A DNA stretch of 64,000 nucleotides from contig CP126120.1 of assembly GCA_030123585.1 (NCBI GenBank), positions 930,001 to 994,000 of the forward strand, read 5' to 3'. A model generated the notes under the pieces. That model worked only from the letters and a program-made list of their open reading frames with translations. It was not told the origin of the DNA and did no database searches. The position numbers and the translations under genes were made by a program. The DNA comes from Rhodanobacteraceae bacterium. GTDB taxonomy: Bacteria > Pseudomonadota > Gammaproteobacteria > Xanthomonadales > Rhodanobacteraceae. Each line of letters starts with the position of its first letter. The first letter of the stretch is position 1. Below are positions 1-8,270 of this stretch, piece by piece.

Positions 1-1
1 G

Positions 2-760
2 GTGTATGACTTCGACACCTGGTCGCGCGATGCCGGATTCGAGATTCTCAGCCAGCACGTGAACCTGGTGCTTGGCCCGCGCATGCCAAGCGTCAGCATT
101 TACCGGCCCGAAGCAATACCCATGATCGTGGACTTCCTGCCGCCAAGCCAGGTGGCGCACGCCGCGTCCCGGCCAGTCCCGGAGCAAACCGTTGTCGCGA
201 TGTACATGAACAACCGCGCGGCCGAGGTGATGGTCGGGGGTGACATCAATCGCGCCTACTGGTTCGCCCGTGCGGCGCTCGAGGCCGATCCGGGCTTCGC
301 GGATGCCGCCAATACCCTCGGCGTCATCTATCTGAAGCGGCATTATCCGGCGTTGGCCGAACGCGCCATGCGTTACGCACTGCAACGCGACCCCGACAAC
401 ATCTCGACGCTCTCCAACCTGTCGGAGCTGCTCGCGACGGAAGGCCGCAACGCGGAAGCACGGGTGCTGGCGAAAAGGCTGGCCCAGATCCAGCGCCATC
501 CGCCGTTCGAGTTCTACGATCGCGGCATGGCGGCAATGCAGGCTGGCCAATTCGAGTTGGCGGCGCGGCTGTTCGAGAGGGCGCTGTCGCAGCGCCCCTA
601 CGATGTTCCGTCGCACTACGAACTGGCGGTCGCCGCAGCGCATCTTGGCGACATGCGGCGTGCACGCAAGCAACTGAAGTTGGCGGAGAAGAACAGCACG
701 ACCCCGGAATCGCGCGCCCGCTACGCGGCCAAGCTGCGGCACTTGGAATCTTTGAACTGA
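2..760 (+). CDS. TPR protein, 5' end outside the window
   Basis: The frame is open to the first bases of the window, so this is the C-terminal 252 residues of a longer protein. From about residue 65 it is built of helical tetratricopeptide-like repeats with A/G/L spacing and acidic-Pro turns (DPGFADAANTLGVIYL, DPDNISTLSNLSELL, RPYDVPSHYELAVAA). The first 50 residues do not fit TPRs and could be the end of an N-terminal domain; a papain- or C39-like peptidase domain precedes TPRs in some Lysobacterales proteins, but too little is present to claim that here. TPRs mediate protein-protein contacts; the partner is unknown. It converges on the CadC-like gene on the other strand. Confidence 0.75.
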   Translation: MYDFDTWSRDAGFEILSQHVNLVLGPRMPSVSIYRPEAIPMIVDFLPPSQVAHAASRPVPEQTVVAMYMNNRAAEVMVGGDINRAYWFARAALEADPGFADAANTLGVIYLKRHYPALAERAMRYALQRDPDNISTLSNLSELLATEGRNAEARVLAKRLAQIQRHPPFEFYDRGMAAMQAGQFELAARLFERALSQRPYDVPSHYELAVAAAHLGDMRRARKQLKLAEKNSTTPESRARYAAKLRHLESLN

Positions 761-1066
761 GCTGGCGCCGCGACGCCGTGACCGGTGGGGCCCCGCTCCC
801 TGTTACTTCGACCAAGGCCTGTGCATGGCAGTGGGCCGATGCACCGCTGATCGCGGCGTGCCACCAAGCGCCGCTCAGTGACTCGACAGAAAAGAGACGG
901 GGCAATCAAAGGGGTTCCGCGCTTGCAAAAGGAGTTCTCCTCGCTTGCCCGCCCACTTTTCCAGACCCATTGCGCATCTTTTTCGCGGTCAGGTCGTTGA
1001 ACGGCGAAGGTGCATGCCTGCATTTTCCTGCTCCGTGTCGACGTACTTTGATGGCCCTTCCGTTCT
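761..1066. other. gene-free gap between convergent genes
   Basis: 306 bases between the stop codons of two convergent genes. Short ORFs run through it on both strands, but none has a ribosome site or recognisable product. I saw no terminator with a T-run, no tRNA and no repeat shared with the rest of the window. Confidence 0.5.
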
Positions 1067-3007
1067 TCAATCGCAGCGCGCACCATCGCCATCGGGCTTG
1101 CACTGCGGCGGCCAGCCGTTGGCGTTCCAGAACGGGATCAGCTTCATCTGCTTGAGGAAATCCTGGAACGCGGGATTGCGGCGCACGCGGGCGTATCCGG
1201 GCGCCCAGATCAGACTGCCCCTGGTTTGCTGGTCGCCGGGCTCGAACGTGGCCAGGATGGCCGCGGCGTCCGGCGCGGGTTCGTACAGGCGCAGCACAGT
1301 GGGATGCGAGCCGATGAGGGCCTCGCGTGCGCCGATCGCGGCTTCTGCTTGCGGCCACGCGTCGGGATCGACCAGGGCTTCGGTGACGGCGACATAGGCC
1401 TTTCTAAATTCGCCGCTCTCCGGCATCTGCGCGGCCAAGCTGCGCGCGGCGGTGAAATCTTTCCGCCAGACGGCATTCCGCCAGCGCGCCACCTCGGTGA
1501 ACATCGAGGGCTTGGCTTCCCTGCCGGGCAGCAGGTCGAGATAGGCCTTCGCCTCATCGTGGCGACCGAGCACATCCAGGTGGGTGCCCAGGTTGTAGGT
1601 CACCCAGTAGCCGAGCGGATCGGACGCATAGCTGATTTCGAATTGGGTCAGGGCCTGTTCGCCGTAGCCCAGTCGCGACAGGAACATGCCATCGATGTCG
1701 TGCACGGCCGGATCGGCTGGATCGAGGGCCTTTGCGGTGTCGTATTCCCGCTTGACCGTGGCCCAGTCCTTGTTGTGCGCGGCGACCTGGCCCAGGGTGA
1801 GATGCGCGTACAGGTCGTTGGGGTCGATGGCGAGCGCTTTCTGCGCCTCGCGCAGCGCGGCGTCTTCCTTGCCTTCGCCTTCGAAATCCGACGCCAGGTT
1901 GAGCGCGAGCAGGCCGTGCACCGGCGCGAAGTCGGGCGCGCGCGCAGCCAGCGCATCGAGCGCGGTTTCGGCCTGGTCGAATCCTTCGCTGTAACTCTGC
2001 GTGAGGAAGAAATGGCGCAACTGCAGGTACTCGCGGAACACCTGCGGATCAGGCGCGGGCGAACCGGCGCGTGCAGGCCCGATATGCAGGGCGAGTGCAT
2101 GGGCGACGTCCTGCGCAATATCCTTCTGCAACGTGAACACATCGGCCAGTTTGCGATCGTAACCCTGCGCCCACACGGTGCGGCCCGACGGCGTTTCGAT
2201 CAGGCGCAGGTCGATGCGCAACTGATCGCCGGATTCGCGCAGGCTGCCTTCGAGCGCATGCGTGGTGTGCAGCTTGTCAGCCAGTTGCGACGGATCGAAA
2301 TCTTCCTTCCGCGCGATCGTCGGCGAAATGCCGGAAATCAGGCGCAAGCCGTGGACGCCGGCCAATTGCGTCGTCAATTCTTCGCTCAAGCCGGCGGCGA
2401 AGGCGGACTCGTTCTTGTCGTCGCCGATCACCCGCAGCGGCAACACAACCAGGGTTGGCGACGCCGACGGCACGGGAGATCGCGTGCGCAGGACGAAGAC
2501 CGCAGCGAGCACCAATAAAACGCACGCCGCGGCCGCGATCGCGATCGGAACGCGGGTCCGACGCCAGCGGCTTACGGCCGGACGACCGGCTTCGGCGGGT
2601 TGCGGGGCGGGTGCGGCAGTGACCGGTGCGTCGGCGCTGGCCTCCGAGCGTGTGATCTCCCGCGACAATGGCGTCGACCGCAACAACACCTCGGCGTCGA
2701 AGCGATAACCCACGCCATGCACGGTGTGGATGTATTGCCGCTGCGGCGAATGACCGCCGAGCGCGTGGCGCAGCAGCGCGATCGCCCGGTGCAGGACATT
2801 CTGGGTGACGTGTCGATGGCCCCACACGGCATCGAGGATGTCGTCGTGGGTCAAGGTTCTGCCCGGATTGCTGGCCAGCAGCGCCAGCACGGCGAACGTC
2901 TTCGGTTCGAGCGCGACCACCTTCCCGCCGACGACCAGACGGTGGCCAGCGACATCGATCTCGACGTCGTCGAAGACGATTGCGTCCGATTCATTCGTCA
3001 GCGCCAC
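1067..3007 (-). CDS. CadC-like regulator: winged helix, one TM segment, TolB-like domain and TPRs
   Basis: 646 aa from a GTG start. Residues about 8-105 form an OmpR/PhoB-type winged-helix domain, including the conserved end HTVHGVGYRF. A Pro/Ala linker leads to one membrane segment (about 153-173), preceded by an Arg-rich stretch, which puts the DNA-binding domain in the cytoplasm. Beyond the membrane, residues about 185-310 resemble the TolB amino-terminal-like domain (VVLPL, GLSEELTTQL, WAQGYDR), followed by TPR-like helices to the end. This is the CadC/ToxR-style arrangement: a membrane-tethered transcription factor sensing something outside the cytoplasm. The signal and targets are not visible. 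It is divergent from the secreted-protein gene at 3232, which is a natural candidate target. A paralogous TolB/TPR protein without the winged helix lies at 28.2-30.0 kb. Confidence 0.88.
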   Translation of the reverse strand: MALTNESDAIVFDDVEIDVAGHRLVVGGKVVALEPKTFAVLALLASNPGRTLTHDDILDAVWGHRHVTQNVLHRAIALLRHALGGHSPQRQYIHTVHGVGYRFDAEVLLRSTPLSREITRSEASADAPVTAAPAPQPAEAGRPAVSRWRRTRVPIAIAAAACVLLVLAAVFVLRTRSPVPSASPTLVVLPLRVIGDDKNESAFAAGLSEELTTQLAGVHGLRLISGISPTIARKEDFDPSQLADKLHTTHALEGSLRESGDQLRIDLRLIETPSGRTVWAQGYDRKLADVFTLQKDIAQDVAHALALHIGPARAGSPAPDPQVFREYLQLRHFFLTQSYSEGFDQAETALDALAARAPDFAPVHGLLALNLASDFEGEGKEDAALREAQKALAIDPNDLYAHLTLGQVAAHNKDWATVKREYDTAKALDPADPAVHDIDGMFLSRLGYGEQALTQFEISYASDPLGYWVTYNLGTHLDVLGRHDEAKAYLDLLPGREAKPSMFTEVARWRNAVWRKDFTAARSLAAQMPESGEFRKAYVAVTEALVDPDAWPQAEAAIGAREALIGSHPTVLRLYEPAPDAAAILATFEPGDQQTRGSLIWAPGYARVRRNPAFQDFLKQMKLIPFWNANGWPPQCKPDGDGARCD

Positions 3008-3231
3008 GGACGTCCCCCATCTGCCGCTGTCTTGCCGGCGGATAGCCTAACCGATTGCTCCGCATGCAGAAAAACTTGCGGTCGACGGGTAGCCAAAGCC
3101 ATCCCACAGACATTCCTCAGGAACCCCCATGCAACCCCAACGTTTCCCTCAAGCATTCCCGCCGCGGACTGGGCAGATTGGGCCTCCGGGAGCAACCATT
3201 TGCCTCCCGATCACCTAGGAGGAGTCACACC

Positions 3232-3786
3232 ATGTTCGAAAACGCACGCAAAACCTCGTTGGCCCTGGGAGTTGCCTTGCTCGTCCTGCCGATTGCCCTG
3301 GCACATGCCGATCCGCCGGGCGGTTCGTCGTTCCTGGCGCGAGTACGGCAGGCCACCGCCGCTTACCGGAACATCAACGTCGCCGCGCAAGCGGGCTGGT
3401 TCGGCCGCGACCCGTACTGCGTGAGCGGGGAAGATGGCGGAGCGATGGGTGTGCACGTGGCCAACCCGGCACTGATCGGGGGCAACCAACCCAAGGTGAG
3501 CGAGCCCCAGATACTCATCTACGAACCGCAGGCGGACGGATCGATGGTTCTGGTAGGCGTGGAATACGTCGTGATCGCCGCTGCCTGGAATGCCCAGCAC
3601 CCCGACGGCTCCGTGCCCTCGGTGGGAGGCCAACTGATGGACCTGATCACCACGCCGAACCGCTACGGCCAGCCGGAGGTGTATTCGCTGCACGCCTGGG
3701 CCTGGCGCTACAACCCCAAAGGCGCCTTTTCGCAATGGAATCCCAACGTGACTTGCGAGAAGCAGCCGTTGCCGGCCTTCTCGTGA
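3232..3786 (+). CDS. small secreted protein of unknown function
   Basis: 184 aa. The ATG at 3232 is chosen because a strong ribosome site (AGGAGG) lies about 9 bases upstream and the protein then starts with a good signal peptide (MFENARK, hydrophobic core, ALAHA cleavage region). The frame extends upstream without a stop, but that part does not look coding. The mature part has two Cys residues far apart (about 62 and 178) that could form a disulphide, and several aromatic-rich beta-like stretches. I do not recognise the family. It is followed by an intrinsic terminator at 3879-3903, so it is probably a single-gene transcript, divergent from the CadC-like regulator. Confidence 0.75.
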   Translation: MFENARKTSLALGVALLVLPIALAHADPPGGSSFLARVRQATAAYRNINVAAQAGWFGRDPYCVSGEDGGAMGVHVANPALIGGNQPKVSEPQILIYEPQADGSMVLVGVEYVVIAAAWNAQHPDGSVPSVGGQLMDLITTPNRYGQPEVYSLHAWAWRYNPKGAFSQWNPNVTCEKQPLPAFS

Positions 3787-3878
3787 TGGCATGCACCCGC
3801 CTGCGCGAAGAAGGGTCACCTTCATCGCCCAAGCGGATCAGGTGTGGGTGGCGTAAGCCTCCTCCGAAAGCTTGTGGG

Positions 3879-3903
3879 AAAGCCCGCTTCGGCGGGCTTT
3901 TTC
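3879..3903 (+). terminator. intrinsic terminator
   Basis: The stem AAGCCCGC / GCGGGCTT around a TTCG tetraloop is followed by a T-run. It sits 93 bases after the secreted-protein gene and ahead of the M48 protease gene, and insulates the two. Confidence 0.9.
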
Positions 3904-4019
3904 ATGCGCGAAACGGGCGCGAGGACGACAACCCAACGCTGCGGCAAGCCCCGCTCGACAGCAGAATCCGCACTCCGATTCCTGTAGATTGCAGCCTTTC
4001 CCACGCTGCAGGGGCTTCC

Positions 4020-5360
4020 ATGAAAAAGCTGACGGGCTTGCTGTTGCTGGTGTTGCTGGCCGTGGGCGTGGCGTGGGCGCAAACGCCGCAGGCGGGTTCC
4101 GCGCCGGCGCCGCAAGCGCAGACCAGCGCGGCGCCCGCTGCGCATTTCGATGTCGAGGCCGCGACCAACGCCTACATGGCGGAACTCTCGCCCGCGCAAC
4201 GCGCCCGCTCCGATGCGTATTTCGAGGGCGGCTACTGGTTGATCCTGTGGAATCTGCTGGTCGCGCTGGGCGTGGCGTGGCTGCTGCTCGGCACGCGGCT
4301 GTCCGCGCGCATGCGCAACCTCGCCGAACGCATCACCCGCTGGCGTTGGTTGCAGACGGCGATCTACGTGGTGCAGTACATCGTGCTGACCACGTTGCTG
4401 ACGCTGCCGTGGGACCTGTACGAAGGTTGGTTCCGCGAGCATCAATACGGTCTCTCCAACCTGACGCTGCCCGGCTGGTTCGGCGAGCAGGCCAAGGCAC
4501 TGCTGGTGGGCCTGATCCTCGGCACCATCGCGCTGGTCATCGTGTACGCCGTGATCCGCAAGGCCACGCGAACCTGGTGGCTGTGGGGCGCGGGCGTCGC
4601 GATCGTGTTCATCATCTTCGTCGCGACCATCGCGCCGGTGTACATCTCGCCGCTGTTCAACACCTACAAGTCGCTGCCCGAAAGCCCGCTGAAGGCGCAG
4701 GTGCTGTCGATGGCGCGCGCCAACGGCATCCCCGCCACCGACGTGTACTGGTTCGATGCCTCGCGCCAGAGCAAGCGCATCAGCGCCAACGTCAGCGGCA
4801 TGTTCGGCACCACCCGCATCAGCCTCAACGACAACCTGCTCAACCGCAGCACGCCCGCGGAGGTGAAGGCCGTGCTGGGCCACGAGATGGGCCATTACGT
4901 GCTGAACCACGTTTACAAGGGCATCGTGTTCTTCGGCATCATCATCGTGCTCGCCTTCGCCTTCGTGCGCTGGGGCTTCGATTGGGCGCAGCGCCGCTGG
5001 GGCGAGCGCTGGCAACTGCGCGGCATCGGCGACGTGGCCGGACTGCCGTTGCTCGCCGCATTGTTCGCAATCTTCATGTTCGCGATGACGCCGGTGACCA
5101 ACACCATCACCCGCACGATGGAAGCCGAAGCCGATGCCTTCGGACTGAACGCCGCGCGTCAACCCGACGGCTTCGCGCAGGCCGCGGTGCAGTTGTCCGA
5201 ATACCGCAAGATGCATCCCGGCCCGGTCGAGGAGTTCCTGTTCTACGACCACCCCAGCGGCTGGCAACGCATCCACCGCGCGATGGTGTGGAAGGCGGAG
5301 AACCTCGACGATCCGGCAGTGCGAAGCGGCGATGCGACTGCGCCGGCGGGAGCGCGGTGA
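4020..5360 (+). CDS. Ste24/CAAX-prenyl-protease-like M48 zinc metallopeptidase, integral membrane
   Basis: 446 aa. The start at 4020 gives a clean N-terminal hydrophobic segment (MKKLTGLLLLVLLAVGVAWA); the frame continues upstream but crosses the terminator of the preceding gene. About five further membrane segments surround the zinc site HEMGH (288-292), with the third ligand in EAEADAFGL, and the conserved FYDHPSG motif near the C-terminus. This is the M48A layout. In eukaryotes Ste24 trims prenylated proteins; bacterial members are thought to act in membrane protein quality control, and no prenylated substrate is implied here. The catalytic residues are intact. The last 15 residues (Ala/Gly rich) are probably a disordered tail. 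Confidence 0.93.
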   Translation: MKKLTGLLLLVLLAVGVAWAQTPQAGSAPAPQAQTSAAPAAHFDVEAATNAYMAELSPAQRARSDAYFEGGYWLILWNLLVALGVAWLLLGTRLSARMRNLAERITRWRWLQTAIYVVQYIVLTTLLTLPWDLYEGWFREHQYGLSNLTLPGWFGEQAKALLVGLILGTIALVIVYAVIRKATRTWWLWGAGVAIVFIIFVATIAPVYISPLFNTYKSLPESPLKAQVLSMARANGIPATDVYWFDASRQSKRISANVSGMFGTTRISLNDNLLNRSTPAEVKAVLGHEMGHYVLNHVYKGIVFFGIIIVLAFAFVRWGFDWAQRRWGERWQLRGIGDVAGLPLLAALFAIFMFAMTPVTNTITRTMEAEADAFGLNAARQPDGFAQAAVQLSEYRKMHPGPVEEFLFYDHPSGWQRIHRAMVWKAENLDDPAVRSGDATAPAGAR

Positions 5361-5411
5361 ATCGCTGTCCCGCATTGCAGACATGGTGCAGCCAAGTCCG
5401 TCGCGAGAGCG

Positions 5412-5445
5412 ATAACGCATTGCGTTATATAACGTATTACGTTAT
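5412..5445. promoter_or_regulatory. two adjacent perfect 17-bp palindromes: higBA operator
   Basis: ATAACGCA-T-TGCGTTAT (5412-5428) is followed with no gap by ATAACGTA-T-TACGTTAT (5429-5445). Each is a perfect 8-1-8 inverted repeat, and together they are two near-identical half-turn-spaced sites just before higB. They overlap a plausible promoter: -35 TTGCGT (5420-5425), 17-base spacer, -10 TATAGT (5443-5448). HigA, the HTH antitoxin encoded second, is the expected ligand. Autorepression is inferred from the family. Confidence 0.85.
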
Positions 5446-5454
5446 AGTCGCCTC

Positions 5455-5736
5455 ATGATACGGAACTTCGCGGACAAGGAACCCGAGCAGATCTGGTCCG
5501 GCACCCGTTCTCGCCGCCTCCCCGGAGACATTCAGGCAGTGGCACGCCGGAAGCTGCGTATGCTCAACAACGCCGCAACGCTGGATGACCTGCGGGTTCC
5601 ACCGGCAAACCGGCTCGAAGCCTTGAAGGGAGACCGCAAAGGCCAGCACAGCATACGCATCAACAACCAATGGCGCGTTTGCTTCCAATGGAACGATGGC
5701 GATGCGGTCAACGTCGAGATCGTCGACTACCACTGA
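5455..5736 (+). CDS. higB: HigB-type toxin (RelE superfamily)
   Basis: 93 aa, the usual length for HigB. It shows the family pattern GDIQAVARRKLRML, followed by LRVPPANRLEALKGDRKGQHSIRINNQWR and the C-terminal FQW and VEIVDYH. HigB toxins are ribosome-dependent mRNA interferases; the Arg/His/Lys residues near the C-terminal sheet are conserved here. The toxin gene precedes the antitoxin gene, the typical higBA order, with 14 bases between them. No Shine-Dalgarno is visible before the ATG, and the predicted transcription start falls about on the ATG, so the message may be leaderless. Confidence 0.93.
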   Translation: MIRNFADKEPEQIWSGTRSRRLPGDIQAVARRKLRMLNNAATLDDLRVPPANRLEALKGDRKGQHSIRINNQWRVCFQWNDGDAVNVEIVDYH

Positions 5737-5750
5737 ATGCGGAGAACGAG

Positions 5751-6041
5751 ATGAAAACCCTGCCCAACATCCATCCCGGCGAAGTGCTGCTCGAAGAATT
5801 TCTCGCACCACTTGGTATCAGCCAGAACGCCCTCGCCCGCGCCGCCGGCGTGCCGCCGCGTCGCATCAATGAAATCGTGCTGGGCAAGCGCGGCGTCAGT
5901 GCCGACACCGCCGTGCGCCTTGCCGCTGCACTCGGCACCAGCGAACGTTTCTGGCTTGGCCTGCAGGCCGATTACGATCTCGAAGAAGCGCACCGGACAC
6001 TGGGCAAGAAGGTGGCGCGGATCGAGCGGATCGCTGCGTAA
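5751..6041 (+). CDS. higA: HigA-type antitoxin, XRE/Cro helix-turn-helix
   Basis: 96 aa. ATG 5751 is preceded by GGAGAACGAG and lies 14 bases after higB. It begins with the HigA/VapI signature NIHPGEVLLEEFLAPLGISQ, then the HTH (QNALARAAGVPPRRINEIVLGKRGV) and a C-terminal helix (DTAVRLAAALGTSERFWLGLQADYDL). It should neutralise HigB and bind the palindromes at 5412-5445. The frame extends further upstream but overlaps higB and lacks family similarity there. Confidence 0.93.
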   Translation: MKTLPNIHPGEVLLEEFLAPLGISQNALARAAGVPPRRINEIVLGKRGVSADTAVRLAAALGTSERFWLGLQADYDLEEAHRTLGKKVARIERIAA

Positions 6042-6190
6042 AGCGTCGACGCTGCCCTCCTGGTTTCCTGGCCTTGGCCCCGACTGCTTCCGCCGAATGA
6101 TCGGGCGGCAACTGGGCCGGGAGTTCGGGCCAAGGAAGATCGGCCGACGAAAAGACCTCCATAGAAACCGACGACCTGCTGGACAGTCAC

Positions 6191-6988
6191 GCTGAGCCCT
6201 GTTTTTCCTTGTGCGAGAATTCCCGCTTCAATCCATCGGGCGTTGCACGGCATGAAAACCATCGGGCTGATCGGTGGCATGAGCTGGGAATCCACCCTGC
6301 ACTACTACCAGCGCATCAACGAGCTGGTGGCCGCGCGCCTGGGCGGCCTGCACTCGGCCAGGTTGTTGCTGTGGAGTGTCGAATTCGCCGAGATCGCGCG
6401 CCTGCAACACGCCGATGACTGGGATGCGGCCGGCCGCATCCTCGCAGATGCCGCGCGCCGGCTGGAACACGCCGGGGCCGAAGGCCTGTTGATCTGCGCC
6501 AACACGATGCATCGGGTGGCGCCTGCGGTCGAAGCGGCCGTCGGCGTTCCGGTGCTGCACCTTGCCGACATCACCGCCCACGCCTTGCTGGCCGACGGCC
6601 ACCGCAGCGCCGCGTTGCTCGGCACCCGCTTCACCATGGCCCAGCCGTTCTACCGCGAACGGCTGGAACGCCACGGCCTGTCCGTCAGCGTGCCGACGCC
6701 GGAAGAACAGGATGCGCTGCACCAGATCATCTTCGACGAGCTGGTGAAGGGGCGCGTGGAAGCGGCATCGCGCGAACGTTTCATCACGATCATGCGCCGG
6801 ATGCACAGCGCGGGCGCGCAGGCGGTGATCCTCGGCTGCACCGAGTTCGGCATGCTGCTGCGCGCAGAGGACGCGCCGGACATCCCGCGCGTCGACACCA
6901 CCGAACTCCACTGCCAGGCCGCCGTGGACTGGATGCTCGCGGAAGGCTCCGGTCACGAAGACGCGGCCTGATCGACTTTCAGTCGAGG
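6191..6988 (+). repeat. direct repeat, copy 1 (about 800 bp)
   Basis: This segment, including about 60 bases upstream of the racemase gene and about 15-25 bases after its stop, recurs at 8271-9067 in the same orientation with scattered substitutions. The shared upstream part includes TGCGAGAATTCCCGCTTC. Limits are approximate, judged by eye. Confidence 0.88.
6252..6971 (+). CDS. aspartate/glutamate racemase family protein, copy 1
   Basis: 239 aa, the usual length of the YgeA-like branch of the Asp/Glu racemase superfamily. It has the N-terminal MKTIGLIGGMSWEST, the first catalytic Cys at 82 in CANTMH and the second at 196 in GCTEF. These two Cys perform the PLP-independent two-base racemisation. 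Substrate cannot be told from sequence; Asp or Glu are typical, and some relatives prefer other amino acids. It is 229/239 identical to the copy at 8331, and both catalytic Cys are kept in both. An in-frame TTG at 6243 is less likely than ATG 6252. Confidence 0.92.
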   Translation: MKTIGLIGGMSWESTLHYYQRINELVAARLGGLHSARLLLWSVEFAEIARLQHADDWDAAGRILADAARRLEHAGAEGLLICANTMHRVAPAVEAAVGVPVLHLADITAHALLADGHRSAALLGTRFTMAQPFYRERLERHGLSVSVPTPEEQDALHQIIFDELVKGRVEAASRERFITIMRRMHSAGAQAVILGCTEFGMLLRAEDAPDIPRVDTTELHCQAAVDWMLAEGSGHEDAA

Positions 6989-7142
6989 TGCCCTCAAACG
7001 CTCGCCGGCAGCGCTGGCTGGGACCGATCGGACATTGCCGCACTCCCAACCGCAAGGACCGCAACAGCCCAACGCACCCGCCGCGAACGCCGGCCGGCCA
7101 CGACATCGATGACCTGACAAGTCGACCCTGCCCCCTGTTTAC

Positions 7143-7412
7143 TCACGCCGCCTTGGGGTCGCGGTGCAACTTCCCCTCGTCACGCAAGCGCTGATGCAAC
7201 GAACCTGCGCTCATGTCGAATCCATTCGGCCACGCGAGCGCACCGGCCTCGATGAAGCAGCGCTTGAAGAACGCCGGGTCACGCAGCGGCTCGGTCATCT
7301 CGGTGCCAGCCTCGACGAACGGCTTGAAATCGAAGGTGCCGGATGCTCCATCCGAGAAACGCAGCAGGATTTCATGACCCTGCTTGGGCTCGATGGCGAT
7401 GAGCTTGATCAT
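7143..7412 (-). CDS. DUF2442 family protein
   Basis: 89 aa from ATG 7412. The pattern MIKLIAIEPKQGHEILLRFSDGASGTFDFKPFV, followed by PLRDPAFFKRCFIEAGALAWPNGFDMS, is typical of DUF2442, a small fold found alone or next to DUF4160 genes in toxin-antitoxin-like pairs. No DUF4160 partner is adjacent here. Its function is unknown. It lies on the opposite strand between the two racemase copies. Confidence 0.8.
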   Translation of the reverse strand: MIKLIAIEPKQGHEILLRFSDGASGTFDFKPFVEAGTEMTEPLRDPAFFKRCFIEAGALAWPNGFDMSAGSLHQRLRDEGKLHRDPKAA

Positions 7413-7617
7413 TGTTGGATCCCGGTGTGCGGCTCAAGGGTTCCAATTTTGCCCCGATTCGCCAGGCAGCAGAGGCACCACTCGCGCATCAACGTGCCTA
7501 CGCGTTTGGACGAGCGCCTTTGAAGAATTTCGCTTTCCATTACCCTCTCGCCGCTCATTCCGGGTCATCCTCCGCTCCTGTTAGGATGAATGTACGCACC
7601 CGCAGTGGAGTTTTGCC

Positions 7618-7815
7618 ATGAACGCGCCCGTCAACGCCAAGCAGGAAGTGGAGCAGCTGCTGGCGCAGTTGCCCGACGACGCCACGCTGGAAGACATCCA
7701 GTATCACCTGTACGTGCTGGAAAAAGTCCGGCGAGGTCGCGCCGACGTCGCCAGCGGTCGCAGCTACACCCGCGAACAAGCGCGCGAGCGCCTGTCGCGA
7801 TGGCTACCGAACTGA
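7618..7815 (+). CDS. antitoxin of a RelE/ParE-type pair
   Basis: 65 aa. The helical protein EVEQLLAQLPDDATLEDIQYHLYVLEKVRRG, followed by a C-terminal EQARERLSRWL, matches short antitoxins that precede RelE/ParE toxins. It overlaps the toxin gene by 16 bases. The N-terminal part probably dimerises and the C-terminal helix wraps the toxin. No canonical HTH or ribbon-helix-helix is evident. Confidence 0.85.
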   Translation: MNAPVNAKQEVEQLLAQLPDDATLEDIQYHLYVLEKVRRGRADVASGRSYTREQARERLSRWLPN

Positions 7816-8108
7816 TCTGGTCGAGCGAGTCACTCGACGATATCGACGCTATTGCCGAATTCATCGCGCGTGACTCGCCGCACCACGCGCAACGCGTGGT
7901 GGAAGCATTGTTCGAGTTGAGCGATGCCATCGCCACACATCCGCTGGCCGGCCGTGTCGTGCCGGAGCTCCATGACCAAGCGGTGCGCGAACGCTTCCTG
8001 TACAGCTATCGCGTGATCTACGAAGTGCGGGCGGAGCATGTCGAGGTTCTGGCGGTGCTGCACGGCAGACGCCTGCTGGATTCCATCGAGGAGCGATTCG
8101 AGGACTAA
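7800..8108 (+). CDS. RelE/ParE-family toxin
   Basis: 102 aa from ATG 7800, inside the antitoxin gene. The family pattern is clear: IWSSESLDDIDAIAEFIARDSPHHAQRVVEAL, PLAGRVVPEL, RERFLYSYRVIYEV and EVLAVLHGRRLL. Members are either ribosome-dependent mRNA endonucleases (RelE) or gyrase inhibitors (ParE). The RVIYEV...VLAVLHGRR end is shared by both, so the mechanism is open. The pair sits between the two racemase repeats. Confidence 0.9.
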   Translation: MATELIWSSESLDDIDAIAEFIARDSPHHAQRVVEALFELSDAIATHPLAGRVVPELHDQAVRERFLYSYRVIYEVRAEHVEVLAVLHGRRLLDSIEERFED

Positions 8109-8270
8109 CCGACGCCGACACTGTCCTGCGACTCGCCGCGGCGCTCGGAAACCAGGGTCAGAGTCGACTTTCCCGACAGCCGCTTAGGGCCAACGGTCGC
8201 GGCCCGTGCTTCTTCGCCGGGCTCGCAGCGCAAGATCGCGCGGCGCGAAGGCCGCTGCGCCGTGATCGAA

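Noticed and set aside
3735-4019. Longer N-terminus for the M48 protease
   Set aside because: The extension crosses an intrinsic terminator and lacks the hydrophobic start; ATG 4020 gives the signal-like N-terminus.
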